Under the pieces are notes generated by a model. It was not told where the DNA came from and ran no database searches. It saw nothing but the letters and a program-made list of their open reading frames with translations. DNA of 64,000 nt from contig JBPOJB010000004.1 of assembly GCA_052034005.1 (NCBI GenBank), positions 1 through 64,000 on the forward strand, read 5' to 3'. How positions within the stretch are numbered: position 1 is the stretch's first letter; every line of letters begins with the position of its first letter. Positions 9,901 to 18,978 of the stretch are shown here, in pieces. Source of the DNA: JAAYDI01 sp052034005 (GTDB taxonomy: Bacteria > Planctomycetota > Planctomycetia > Pirellulales > Pirellulaceae). The position numbers and the translations under genes were made by a program.

Positions 9901-11974
9901 CTACCGGGCCAGCGTCAACAACGTGAGCGAGAGCCGATTAGTGTCGCCGCCGATCCTGATCACCAAGGCCAATTCCCAGCTGCGATTCCGCAACCATTAC
10001 AACTTCCAGTACGGAGAGTGGTATGGAATCAAGTTCGGCGATGCGGGCGTGCTGGAAATCGCGATCGGGACCGGCCCGCGCATGGATATCATCGCTGCGG
10101 GCGGTACGTTCGTCGCCGGAGGGTACAACGGGACAGTCAACACGTACTTCAGCAACCCGCTGGGTGGCAGGAACGCCTGGGTCGGCAATTCCGGGACTTA
10201 TCTCGATACGATCGTCGACCTGCCGGCCGCTGCCCTCGGACAAGAAGTGCGGTTCTATTGGATCGAGGGCACGGACAACCAGGGATCGGCGCCCATGTAC
10301 TACTGGCAGATCGATACGATCCAGCTGTGCGGCGTGACCGAGTTCGAGTTCGACTTCGGCGATGCGCCGGATCCCACCTATCCCACGCTCGCGGCGAACT
10401 CGGGCGCCCGCCACGTCGTCGGAAGTGGCATCTACCTGGGCAGCTCGGTGGATATCGACGCCGACGGCCAACCGACACTCGGCGCGGACGGCGACGACCA
10501 GGACGGCGGTGCTGACGAAGACGGCGTGACGTTCACTTCCGTATTGACTCCGGGTGGCGTCGCGACCGTGGATGTCGTCGCCTCACAGGCCGGATTGCTC
10601 AACGCGTGGATCGACTTCAACGCCGATGGCGACTGGGCAGACGCCGGAGAACAGATCTTCCGGGACCTTGCGATCGCGCCCGGCACGAACAGCCTGTCCT
10701 TCACGGTCCCCGCCGAGGCATCCGTGACCGAGGTCACCTACAGCCGCTTCCGGCTGAGCAGCCAATCAGGCCTCACGTTTGATGGGCCCGCTCCGGACGG
10801 CGAAGTCGAGGACTATACCGTGGCGATCGTTGAAAGCCAGGTTGCCGCAACCATCGCCGGCCGCCACATCTTCTATAACGGATCAGCCTGGGACGGCAGC
10901 GCGGCGGCCAACGCGAACGACGACCAGGCCATCGCCACCGACAAGTCCCCCTTGCTGCCCGGCCACAAGGCCACGTTCGCCAACTACACCAGCTACAGCC
11001 GCGGCATCAACGGCTTGATGATCGATATCGCGAACCTGGCCGATCCGGCCGGCTTGTCGGTCGCCGACTTCCAGTTCCGTACGGGCAACACAAACTCGCC
11101 GGCCGATTGGCCTCTGCTGGCGATCGATCCCGCGCTGATCACGATCACCGTGCGGGCGGGAGCGGGCGTGGACGGCAGCGACCGCGTGACGATCCTGCTG
11201 CCGGACAGCACCGTGAGGAAGACCTGGCTGCAGGTGACGGTCCAGGCCACCGCGGCCACCGGCCTGGCCGCGCCCGATGTGCACTACTGGGGCAACGCCA
11301 TCGGCGACTCGGGCAATTCGCGGACCGACACGGCGGTCAATGTGCTCGATGCGCTCGGCGTGCGGGCCAACCCACGCACGCTGCTGCGACCCGCGTCGAT
11401 CGATATCGCCTATGACTACAACCGCGACAAGCAGGTGAACGTGCTGGACGAACTGGTCGTGCGGGCGAACCTCACGACCTTGCTTAGCGACCTGAACCTG
11501 ATCGACCTGAGCGGGGCCGAGGGCGAGGCGGAAGGCTGGTGGCCCGAGGCGCGAGAGGATGGGGGCGTGGAAATGCCGCCCGCCGCCTCTCTCCTTTCTC
11601 CCGTTCCCTTCGCGCCTTCTCCCAGCGTCGCGCGCCTCGCACGCACAGCCCAGAGCGACGTGCAGGGGACTCCGAGCGACGAACCGGCGAATCCGGCTTC
11701 CGCCTTCAGCCCCCCGTGGTCACCGAACCGGGAGAGAGAGACGAAGAGACCCGGGACGCAAAGCGACTCCAGCTCCCCATTCCCTACCGCCGGCTCCCAA
11801 GCCCCATGCGCGCCCGAGCAGCCGTGTATCGGCGTCCGGCAATCGGCAGTCTCTTTCCGCCTCCCGCCTGACGGCCGCACCCGCAACATCCGCTTGAGCG
11901 GAAGGGTCTGCGAGACGTCCGTGGTGCACGATCTGGCGTTGGCCGAATTGTTGGCAGACTGCGAGCAGCTGTAA
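6932..11974 (+). CDS. Giant secreted subtilisin-like protease with P-domain, three GEVEDY modules and dockerin-like tail
   Basis: The protein is 1680 aa. ATG 6932 follows AGAAGGGA and opens the planctomycete N-terminal motif (RRRFLSVEQLESRLVLSA). The S8 domain is at about 150-510 with triad Asp205 (GIVDDG), His242 (DSHGTSVAG) and Ser424 (GGTSSSAP). A proprotein-convertase P-domain follows at about 520-620. GEVEDY modules lie at about 628-775, 788-940 and 1141-1300, each beginning FGDAPD and ending GEVEDY. A MAM/jelly-roll-like insert (about 947-1136) sits between the second and third. A planctomycete-type beta domain (about 1304-1460) and two EF-hand-like dockerin repeats (about 1468-1527, e.g. 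YDYNRDKQVNVLDELVVRAN) come next. The last 150 or so residues are Pro/Ser-rich and unlike the rest. It is probably exported and surface-attached; the substrate is unknown. Confidence 0.9.
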   Translation: MSVRFERSRAPAISRFRRRFLSVEQLESRLVLSALLHGQGPVAELPAVGDQDDYLQPPAMAGLASLESNIAAAVAAAWQIPADTLADSWVVGLSAGVTPTDLSTLGFTAFAATPYLHNTYILDFGSLLSVSDVQQEISAFESVEFYYPMIVRQQSSRAVPNDPLFNKQWHLRNTGQSGGTPGADANIVDVWNSYTGSGVVIGIVDDGLQHMHPDLSPNYLASFSYDFNGHDSDPTPAGSDSHGTSVAGVAAARGGNSRGVSGAAPQAGLAGLRLTAAGITDAQEADALSYQNQSIDIYNSSWGPEDAGTVQGAGPLTLAAIANSVASGRGGLGNIYTWAAGNGLQNNDNVNYDGYANSRYVIAVAAIDQDGVQSYYSEPGAPILVTAYSSGSTAGIVTTALLNQGNLADPAGAYDYTSLFGGTSSSAPLVAGVVALMLEANPELTWRDVQHVLVHSAEQNDPTDSDWVTNGAGHLVNHKYGFGAIDAQAAVDWAASWRNVGPQLTATSGLVAVNQAIPDNSAAGVSSTITLPDDIRIESVEVVLNATHTNRGDLRIVLTSPSGTESILAEKHDDSGDNYNNWVFCSKRLWDEGSAGDWTIKISDGKAGHAGTFNSWQLNIFGTTLGEDFGDAPDDPYGTLASSNGARHMLGGPLLGSTIDAELDGQPSADASGDGADEDGVLLGDPLVVGAAVDIRVTSSPGGGKLDYFFDWDGIGGFGNQPSEVLAAELSGGLETVRVTVPSDAQPGQTFARFRISSDGGLGPLGPASDGEVEDYLVRLYATEPLRDFGDAPDTPYGTLRSSFGPSHIIGGPRLGTLVDGEPDGLPNPTATGDGADDDGVLFRQIWMPDTTVEIEVTSSPGGGQLDFFVDFDGDGVFGNHENEVFHATLTGGTETLLVDVPANAVTGVTYARFRISSAGNLGPLGLAYDGEVEDYQIVILPKPGFGYHDFEDFDGVTAPALPTGWTTESSQSVFWTTSTTNSDSAPNNAYRASVNNVSESRLVSPPILITKANSQLRFRNHYNFQYGEWYGIKFGDAGVLEIAIGTGPRMDIIAAGGTFVAGGYNGTVNTYFSNPLGGRNAWVGNSGTYLDTIVDLPAAALGQEVRFYWIEGTDNQGSAPMYYWQIDTIQLCGVTEFEFDFGDAPDPTYPTLAANSGARHVVGSGIYLGSSVDIDADGQPTLGADGDDQDGGADEDGVTFTSVLTPGGVATVDVVASQAGLLNAWIDFNADGDWADAGEQIFRDLAIAPGTNSLSFTVPAEASVTEVTYSRFRLSSQSGLTFDGPAPDGEVEDYTVAIVESQVAATIAGRHIFYNGSAWDGSAAANANDDQAIATDKSPLLPGHKATFANYTSYSRGINGLMIDIANLADPAGLSVADFQFRTGNTNSPADWPLLAIDPALITITVRAGAGVDGSDRVTILLPDSTVRKTWLQVTVQATAATGLAAPDVHYWGNAIGDSGNSRTDTAVNVLDALGVRANPRTLLRPASIDIAYDYNRDKQVNVLDELVVRANLTTLLSDLNLIDLSGAEGEAEGWWPEAREDGGVEMPPAASLLSPVPFAPSPSVARLARTAQSDVQGTPSDEPANPASAFSPPWSPNRERETKRPGTQSDSSSPFPTAGSQAPCAPEQPCIGVRQSAVSFRLPPDGRTRNIRLSGRVCETSVVHDLALAELLADCEQL

Positions 11975-12261
11975 TCTCGACACGTCGATGGTCGCGACCT
12001 CGGCTCGGGCGGCCCCGCGGGTCGTGCGCTGGACAGCGGTTCATCCAAGCTGCCCAGCGGCCCGTGCTCGCCCTTGGAGAGCATCGTGCACGAGCCCTGC
12101 AGCCTGTTCATCAACCGTCCGAAGTCGCTCGACCGCCGCCAGCAAAGCGGCCCACGGTAGACTGGATAGGCTTATCGCGCTCGACCAATTAGAATTGGGC
12201 GACTTCTGTTTTACAGTCCCTGGATCATTCGTATGACACCCGGCACAAGCGTGTCCTGACG

Positions 12262-15072
12262 ATGCCTACTGACACACCCTTGAGTGATGACCTTCCGGAT
12301 CCGGAAGAAGCCTCGTCCACCTCACTGATCCGCCAGTACCTGGTGCGCTACCGAGAGTGGTTAATCGATTTTCCTGAAGGGACCTTCGCGGACTTCCTCG
12401 AGCAACACCAGCTTGCAGCGCCGATAAGTGAACTTTTGCAACGGGCCTTGACGCAATACGAATCTGCGGTTGAGGCCACCATGGACCCCGGTTCCGTTGC
12501 TGAAGATCACATGCGGACCGTCTCGTACCAGGCAGCAGGAAATCACGCGCACCGGATTATCAACGGTCGATACCGGTTGCTCGAAGAAATCGGTTCGGGC
12601 GGGATGGGGACTGTCTGGTTGGCAGAGCAGCTTGAACCCGTCCAGCGTCGCGTGGCTCTCAAGCTGATCAAGTCTGAGTTCATCACGCGCGATGAGCTCG
12701 CGCGCTTTGAAGCCGAACGCCAGGCCCTGGCGATGATGGATCATCCGAATATTGCGCACATTTTCGATGCTGGCACCACCGAGGCGGGCACCCCCTTCTT
12801 CGTGATGGAGTACGTTCCGGGTTGGAGAATCACCGAATACTGTGACAGGCACAATCTCAGCATTCGGGAGCGACTGGAACTCTTCATCCCGGTTTGCCGC
12901 GCCGTTCAGCATGCTCACCAGAAGGGAATCATTCACCGCGACCTCAAACCGGGAAATATCCTGGTTGCTCACGTGGAAGGAAAGCCGGTTCCCAAAGTGA
13001 TCGACTTCGGCTTGGCCAAGGCCATCGATCACACCCGCCGCCTGACCGATAAGACACTGTTCACCGGCGCGGGACATGTTGTCGGGACATTGCAGTACAT
13101 GAGCCCGGAGCAGGCCTCTATCGATTCGACCGATATCGACACCCGCTCCGACATCTATTCGCTGGGAATCATTCTTTACGAATTGCTGATAGGGATTCCA
13201 CCCCTCGACCATGCAACGATAAAACGCCATGCCTACCTGAAAGTGCTTGAACTGATCCGCGAGGGGGACACGCCGCGCCCCAGCCATCGACTCCGTGCCA
13301 TGGGCCAGGCCGCTTCCGGAATCAGCCAACACCGTCAGATCGCTCCCGGCCGACTGCAGTCGATCCTCCGAGGAGAGCTGGACTGGATTGTGATGAAAAC
13401 CCTGGAGAAGGACCGCCAACGACGGTACGATACGGCCGCGGCATTGGCTGACGACATCCATCGCTTTCTGTTCAATGAACCCGTCCTCGCGCGCCCTCGG
13501 AGCCGGTACTACGGGTTTTCCAAATTCGTCCGGCGACATCGGACCGGTGTGATTGCGACGGCCGTCATCATCCTGATGGGGTTCATCGGCGTGCTTGGCG
13601 TATTTGCAGCCTGGCGCACCTCACTTCGCAACGAGCTGTTGGCAAAAGAAAGCGCACAACAGGCCATCGCATTTGCCAACCAGTTGGCCGAAGCGCAGGA
13701 ACAGTCCTATCAAATCATCCAGGAAATGACTGACCAGGTCATGACGGATCTCAAGGGCTTTGAACCAGGCAATATCCACTTCATCGAGCAGAACCCACCC
13801 AAGCCGGATCCTCTGACGCGCAGCCGTAATTCACTAGGCGCACTGTTGGCAATGATGGGACAACACCTCATGTATCGCGGCGCCGACCCCAGCGAGGCGG
13901 GTTCGTGGTTCGTCAAGGCAATCGAACAATTCCACAAGCTCGACTCGGATGGTCAACTAGAGCAGCGAAGCATTATCAACTACCTGACGGCCCTCATGAA
14001 TGCAGCGCTTTTCAAAATGCGAGCCGGCGAGACCGCTACGGCCGTTCAGTATTCGGACAGGCACCTGGAGATGCTACACAGACTGAAGACACTGGTCACA
14101 GAAGAGGATCGGGATACTCTGCTGGTTTGGGAAGCGACGCTTTTACTTAACCGTGGGTTGATGGAACAATCATTACTCAACTGGAATCGCGCAATCGACA
14201 TCCTGCAGCCGCTCAGCGACTCCGTTCCCACACGCGACGTTACTCTTGCGCGACTCCTGCACAATCGGGCGACTTGCCTTCCTGCGGAGGACGCTGAACA
14301 CGATTTACTGCAGGCCATCGAGTTGATGGAAAAGCATGCATGCTTTTCCGACCTGATGAATACTTATGACTACATGGCGACGATACAAGACAAGCTGAAT
14401 AATAACGACACAGCCCGCTTCTATTCCGCGAAAGCCCTGGAGTTGACAAAGCTGCCTGCGTTCAATCCGGATAGCGACGATTTGGCATACGCCTCGCAGG
14501 CATTTTACAATGCAGGCGTGGCTCATCAGGAAGCGGACGAAGTTGACGCTGCGATGGAACAATATAACCAGGCGATGGAAATCGAACGGGTACTGGTCGC
14601 TAGGGATCCTCACCGTCGACATGCCCCCTTGTACTTTCAGCTCTTCTGGAATCGCGCTGAAGTGCTGGTATCACAAGGACAATTTGAGGCTGCCGAACAG
14701 GACTTCCGAGAGGCTATTTCTGCCGTTTACAGCAGCGGCGAACCACAGTATGAGCGTAACCTGCACTATCTGGAAATCTCGCTGGCTATGTGTCGCGCGG
14801 TTTCCGATCCAGTCTCAGCCGCCAAGAATCTGGATCTTCTGGAGAGCCCGGCAGCGGGCAAGGGTGAGGCGATGGTCAGGCTCGCCAATATCTACGCGTT
14901 GGCCGCAGCAGCGGAGACGGACGAAGCTGAGCGGACGAAATGGATTTCCCGGGGCGTGAGTCTGCTCAAATCCGCCTGGAGCGAAAACCTGCTGCCACCC
15001 GAATATATCGAACAGATCAACTCCGACCCTGATCTCGAGATACTCAGGAAAGACCAACTGTTGCCATTTTGA
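12262..15072 (+). CDS. Membrane Ser/Thr protein kinase with C-terminal TPR region
   Basis: The protein is 936 aa. The Hanks-type kinase domain (about 100-400) has a Gly-rich loop GSGGMGTVWLAEQ, the VALKLIKSE lysine, HRDLKPGN with catalytic Asp227, VIDFGLAKA and GTLQYMSPEQ. A single membrane helix (about 429-452, IATAVIILMGFIGVLGVFAAW region) is followed by about 480 residues of helical TPR-like repeats, presumably on the far side of the membrane. Planctomycetes encode many such kinases. They are often preceded by an ECF sigma factor gene, but none is visible in the 287 bp upstream. No clear Shine-Dalgarno sequence precedes ATG 12262. Codon use is less GC-biased than its neighbours. Signal and targets are unknown. 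Confidence 0.9.
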   Translation: MPTDTPLSDDLPDPEEASSTSLIRQYLVRYREWLIDFPEGTFADFLEQHQLAAPISELLQRALTQYESAVEATMDPGSVAEDHMRTVSYQAAGNHAHRIINGRYRLLEEIGSGGMGTVWLAEQLEPVQRRVALKLIKSEFITRDELARFEAERQALAMMDHPNIAHIFDAGTTEAGTPFFVMEYVPGWRITEYCDRHNLSIRERLELFIPVCRAVQHAHQKGIIHRDLKPGNILVAHVEGKPVPKVIDFGLAKAIDHTRRLTDKTLFTGAGHVVGTLQYMSPEQASIDSTDIDTRSDIYSLGIILYELLIGIPPLDHATIKRHAYLKVLELIREGDTPRPSHRLRAMGQAASGISQHRQIAPGRLQSILRGELDWIVMKTLEKDRQRRYDTAAALADDIHRFLFNEPVLARPRSRYYGFSKFVRRHRTGVIATAVIILMGFIGVLGVFAAWRTSLRNELLAKESAQQAIAFANQLAEAQEQSYQIIQEMTDQVMTDLKGFEPGNIHFIEQNPPKPDPLTRSRNSLGALLAMMGQHLMYRGADPSEAGSWFVKAIEQFHKLDSDGQLEQRSIINYLTALMNAALFKMRAGETATAVQYSDRHLEMLHRLKTLVTEEDRDTLLVWEATLLLNRGLMEQSLLNWNRAIDILQPLSDSVPTRDVTLARLLHNRATCLPAEDAEHDLLQAIELMEKHACFSDLMNTYDYMATIQDKLNNNDTARFYSAKALELTKLPAFNPDSDDLAYASQAFYNAGVAHQEADEVDAAMEQYNQAMEIERVLVARDPHRRHAPLYFQLFWNRAEVLVSQGQFEAAEQDFREAISAVYSSGEPQYERNLHYLEISLAMCRAVSDPVSAAKNLDLLESPAAGKGEAMVRLANIYALAAAAETDEAERTKWISRGVSLLKSAWSENLLPPEYIEQINSDPDLEILRKDQLLPF

Positions 15073-15292
15073 TGGTCAGCCGCCAGGGATACGCACCTGC
15101 AAGACCGTGTCATGGCAGGCTCATGGACGGCAGATCGCAAGCCAACTACGGTCAGCGCACAGAGGATGCCGAGGATGGATGCGCGCCGCGATTTCGCACG
15201 ATTCGCGGTGGCGCCATCAGCACAACCGAAAGGCCGGTTACGGTAAGCGCCCAATGGGCTGCGCCCTGGCCGGAGCCCGTCTCCTTGTCCGC

Positions 15293-16837
15293 TTAGGCGA
15301 ACAGCTCCACGGTCAGCCCCAGCATTTCGCCGAGGATCTTGAGTTCCTGGGTGTAGTCGCCGTAGACCCATTGCAGATGGTTGCCGTAGACCATGCGCCG
15401 CCTCAAGAACTCCAGCGATTTGTCCGGCGGCGGCTGGATGACGGCCGCCACCGAGCAGCCCAGATGGTCCTGGCCCCACCCGCTGGCGCCGACCAGCGTG
15501 CCCTTGCAGACGAGCAGTTTCGTGGCGGTGGGATCGACCCGCGCGACGGTGACCGTCTTCTCCGCGTTGTTCATGAAATCGACGACCACCTTGGTCCCCC
15601 AGCCCTGTTCGACGAACCGGCCCAGTTGATAGGGCACGTCCGGCTGGTCCAGGCCGTTCATCTTCATGCTGGGCGCGCTATGGTTGACGCTGAACGTGCC
15701 GCCGGGCAGCGCGTCTCCGTTGCCCTGGTGACACGACTTGTTCGAGACGCTCATCAAGAGCCGCACCGCCAAGAGGATCCCCAGATCCGCCTCGCACGCC
15801 GAGGCGATCCCCTCGTTCCCGAACAGGGCGTGGAGCAGGCAGGGGACGACCAGCCACTGCTGGGGCAACAAGCTCGGACAGAACTCGAAGCAGTCGATCG
15901 TGAACGCGTTGCAGCCGTGCCGGGCCATCAGGTTCCGGATGCAGCGGTCGAACATCAAGCTGCGCCAGACGAAGGATTGGTCGAGGAACAGCTTGTCGGC
16001 CTTGCCCGCCAACTCCGCGGCGGCCTGCTCGACCCGCCGGCCTTCCTCCCGATCGGCCAGTAACCGGTCCATCTCGGCGGACATCTCGCGATAGCCGATC
16101 CGCACAACGGACACGCCGAGCCGCTTCTCGAGGTCCTCGAAATCCCACACCGTGTCCGGTGAAAAAGAGGGTACGCCGTTGGTCGGGTAGAGGATCTTCG
16201 TGTGGCGGAACACCTTCCTGGCCCGCAGCAGCGACAGCAGCTTGGTGAGGTCCAAGTCCTCGCCGGCCACGTGAACCTCGTGCCCCTTGGCCAACGTGTA
16301 GCCCGCGATGCTGATGTTCCGGCAATTCAGGCCGTCCAGGACGATCGGCTTGCCGAACAGGTCTCCGATCTCGTACGCGCCGCGCGCGTTGCCCGCCGAG
16401 ATGATGAAATACACGTCGGTCTCGTCGGCGTCGGGCTTGAGCTTGTCGATCTGGTCCGGCTTGATCTCCCAATCTTCGGAGAACGTCACATGGACCGGCT
16501 CCAGCAGCTTGACATCTTCGGCGCGTCCCAGTCCGTTCGTCTTGAGCTGCCGGCTCCAGCTGGCAAACCAGCTCTCGCCGCTGGCCCTCTCCTCTTCCGG
16601 CGAAGGGGAGGTCCACCGGCAAGGCCCCTGCCAGGCGGCCGAGTGGATGACGTGCGTCATCACAGGCTTCACGCAGAGCTTGATGTCGCGCGGGTGCTGG
16701 ACACCAGCGCCGCTGCCGCCCGTGCTGCCCGCCGCCGCGGCCGGCTCGGCCGGCGCACCCGCGACGATCAGCCCTTCCGTCGCAGCACCCGTGACGACCG
16801 CCCCCAGACCCGTGGCCAAGAAACAACGTCGCTTCAT
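15293..16837 (-). CDS. Tat-exported L-fucose/arabinose-isomerase-fold protein
   Basis: The protein is 514 aa. It starts at ATG 16837 with a twin-arginine-like signal (MKRRCFLATGLGAVVTG) and an Ala-rich segment to about residue 45. The body resembles the sugar-isomerase (FucI/AraA) fold, with an N-terminal Rossmann-like part (about 130-330) and a C-terminal part containing FGNEGIASACEADLG. That segment has the metal-ligand Glu/Asp pattern of FucI-like proteins. Export of an isomerase-like protein is unusual, but this Tat-tagged form is a recurring planctomycete type as far as I can judge. It diverges from an MFS sugar-porter gene across 188 bp, so a shared sugar-linked control region is plausible. 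Enzymatic activity is inferred only from fold-level resemblance. Confidence 0.7.
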   Translation of the reverse strand: MKRRCFLATGLGAVVTGAATEGLIVAGAPAEPAAAAGSTGGSGAGVQHPRDIKLCVKPVMTHVIHSAAWQGPCRWTSPSPEEERASGESWFASWSRQLKTNGLGRAEDVKLLEPVHVTFSEDWEIKPDQIDKLKPDADETDVYFIISAGNARGAYEIGDLFGKPIVLDGLNCRNISIAGYTLAKGHEVHVAGEDLDLTKLLSLLRARKVFRHTKILYPTNGVPSFSPDTVWDFEDLEKRLGVSVVRIGYREMSAEMDRLLADREEGRRVEQAAAELAGKADKLFLDQSFVWRSLMFDRCIRNLMARHGCNAFTIDCFEFCPSLLPQQWLVVPCLLHALFGNEGIASACEADLGILLAVRLLMSVSNKSCHQGNGDALPGGTFSVNHSAPSMKMNGLDQPDVPYQLGRFVEQGWGTKVVVDFMNNAEKTVTVARVDPTATKLLVCKGTLVGASGWGQDHLGCSVAAVIQPPPDKSLEFLRRRMVYGNHLQWVYGDYTQELKILGEMLGLTVELFA

Positions 16838-17025
16838 CGCAGATCTCCGCAACAAGAGCCTGACTCCCCACATGCGGTCCCGGGGAGCTGAGGGTCAACG
16901 ACGGACGCCGCGTACTACCATGAAGCTAAACCAGCGGACTGGCCGAATCAATACGGCGCACCGCCGTCTTTCGCGGAGATCGACGGCGCTCGCACGACTG
17001 CTATTGTGTCCCATTACCGCACGGT

Positions 17026-18474
17026 ATGATATGGCCTATGACCACTGCCGACCTGAAACCGCGTGTGCCCGCTCCCGTCCATTCCAGCGCTGCGGCCATC
17101 GCTTTCGTGGCCGCGATCGGCGGATTCCTGTTCGGGTTCGACCTGGGGATGATCGGCGCGGCGAATATCTACCTGCGCGATCAGTTCCACCTGAGCGAAT
17201 CACAGTTCGGGCTGGTGACGGCCAGCGCCATCTTGGGCTGCATTTTCGGGCCGTTCTTCGGGGCGTGGCTGTGTGACGCGATGGGGCGGAAGACGACCAT
17301 GATCATCGCGGCGGCGTTGTTGATCGCGGGCGCGGTCTTCACGACCGTTCCAGACGCGGTGCCGGGGATGTCCGACCGGGCCACGCTGGTCGTGTTCAAC
17401 CTCTTTCGGGCCGTTGGCGGGCTTGGCGTGGGGCTCTGCTCGGTGGCCTCGCCGCTGTTCATTGCTGAAGTGGCGCCGCCGGCCCGGCGCGGCGGACTGG
17501 GGCTCATGTATCAACTGGCGATTGTCGTCGGTCACATTGCGGCGCCCACCATAGGGTACCTGGTGGTCATCAGCTTGCCGCATCACGATGGCGTGGCGCC
17601 GATCGCCTGGCAACAGCCCTGGCGGTGGATGTTCGCCTCCGAGGCCCTGGCGGTGCTGGTGTTTCTGATGTTCGTGTTCTCGCTGCCGCAGAGCCCGCGG
17701 TGGCTGGCCGAAAAGGGCCGGTACGACGAGGCCTCCGATGTGCTGACGCGGATCCTTGGCCCGGAGGACGCCGCCCGGGAACTCGGGGAAATCCAGGCGT
17801 CGTTGCAGCAGGAGACCGGCAGTTGGAGTGAGCTGTTTGCGCCCGGCATGCGTTACGCCTTGCTGATCGGCGTCCTGCTGGCGCTGTTCAACAACTGGAC
17901 CGGCTGGAGCGCGATGGGCGGCTACATCCCCGCACTGTTGGAGATGTCGGGCCTGCAGGACCGGGCGCTGGCCATCCTCCAGTTCGCGCTCACCTACGCT
18001 TGCATGGGAGTGATGACCGTCCTCTCGCTAGTGCTGATGGACCGCGTGGGGCGACGCCCCTTGTGGATGTCCGCATCGCTCCTGATGGCGGGCATTACGT
18101 GCCTGACGGGGATCGTGTTCCACTTCCAGATCACCGGCCCCGTCGTGCTCTTGGTGCTCATGCTCTGCACGGTCCCGCACGGCATCGCGTTGGGCGGCAT
18201 CCCCTGGCTGATGATGTCCGAGCTGTTCCCCACGCGGCTGCGCGCGAAGGCCGTGTCCATCACGACCACCATCCTGTGGATCGCGATCTTCACGGGAGGT
18301 TACCTGTTCCCGTTGTTGGGGAGTGTCTCGCGCGAGCTGGTCGGCTCGGTCGGGGGCGTGTTCTGGCTGTTCACCGTGATCTGCCTGCTGGCGTGTCTGT
18401 TCGGTTGGCGGATGATGCCTGAAACCAAGGGTCGTACATTGGAACAGATCGCCCAGTCCTGGAAGAGACCCTGA
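17026..18474 (+). CDS. MFS sugar porter (SP family)
   Basis: The protein is about 482 aa with twelve predicted membrane helices. Family signatures are GFLFGFDLGMIGAA in helix 1, DAMGRKTTM between helices 2 and 3, a central RWLAEKGRYDEA loop, DRVGRRPLWMSA between helices 8 and 9, and the PETKGRTLEQI tail. It is expected to import a hexose, pentose or sugar acid by proton symport. ATG 17026 or ATG 17038 (MTTADL) could be the start; neither has an obvious ribosome-binding site. It is divergent from the isomerase-fold gene, suggesting a common substrate. Confidence 0.92.
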   Translation: MIWPMTTADLKPRVPAPVHSSAAAIAFVAAIGGFLFGFDLGMIGAANIYLRDQFHLSESQFGLVTASAILGCIFGPFFGAWLCDAMGRKTTMIIAAALLIAGAVFTTVPDAVPGMSDRATLVVFNLFRAVGGLGVGLCSVASPLFIAEVAPPARRGGLGLMYQLAIVVGHIAAPTIGYLVVISLPHHDGVAPIAWQQPWRWMFASEALAVLVFLMFVFSLPQSPRWLAEKGRYDEASDVLTRILGPEDAARELGEIQASLQQETGSWSELFAPGMRYALLIGVLLALFNNWTGWSAMGGYIPALLEMSGLQDRALAILQFALTYACMGVMTVLSLVLMDRVGRRPLWMSASLLMAGITCLTGIVFHFQITGPVVLLVLMLCTVPHGIALGGIPWLMMSELFPTRLRAKAVSITTTILWIAIFTGGYLFPLLGSVSRELVGSVGGVFWLFTVICLLACLFGWRMMPETKGRTLEQIAQSWKRP

Positions 18475-18531
18475 CGGCGCGCCGCTTGCCGCCGCCTCGA
18501 TCGTGCCGCACCGGCGACGTGGCGGGACGAC

Positions 18532-18978
18532 CTACGCGGACGGCGCGTCGGCAGCCTGGGCGGCCGCTGACTCGCCGGACATCATTCGGAGCGCATCTTC
18601 CATGTCGGACGGCTGGGCGAGGTCTTGCGATTGACCCGGGGAAGCCAGACGGCCGACGAATTGACAGCCGATGCGGAAGGCCGGCCGCCGATCCCGGGTC
18701 ACTGCCCGCGACTGTACGACACGGGCCATCAGGTAGACCAGGTCCGGCGCCTTGCCCAACTCGACGACGAGGTTGCTGCCGTCGAGCAAGGCAGGTCGAT
18801 AGAACGCGAAGCCGCCTCGCGAGAGGTCGATGCACCGCACGGTCTCGAACTTGTCGGGCGGGGGTAGTTCGCCGGCGACCGTCACGGCAATCCGCTGTTC
18901 GACCTCGAACGGGTAGCGTTGGGCACGCCGGTTGTCCGAATTGGATCTGTTCGTGTTCCGCCGGTTCCTAGCAGCCAT
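18532..18978 (-). CDS. PilZ-domain protein (candidate c-di-GMP receptor)
   Basis: The protein is 148 aa from ATG 18978. It has the PilZ pattern: an N-terminal RRAQRYPF giving the RxxxR element, then CIDLSRGGFAF matching (D/N)xSxxG, then IGCQFVG near the C-terminal strand. Together these form the classic c-di-GMP-binding signature. The tail after about residue 118 is Ala/Ser-rich and probably disordered. An upstream in-frame codon (19080) would add 34 non-conserved residues. The GGDEF protein 7.6 kb away is a possible source of ligand, though cognate pairing is inference. Confidence 0.85.
   Translation of the reverse strand: MAARNRRNTNRSNSDNRRAQRYPFEVEQRIAVTVAGELPPPDKFETVRCIDLSRGGFAFYRPALLDGSNLVVELGKAPDLVYLMARVVQSRAVTRDRRPAFRIGCQFVGRLASPGQSQDLAQPSDMEDALRMMSGESAAAQAADAPSA

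Noticed and set aside
11416..12114. A 232-codon minus-strand frame opposite the protease tail
   Set aside because: It is low-complexity with no signal or domain. It is mentioned because the plus-strand tail is also odd, but coding support is absent.
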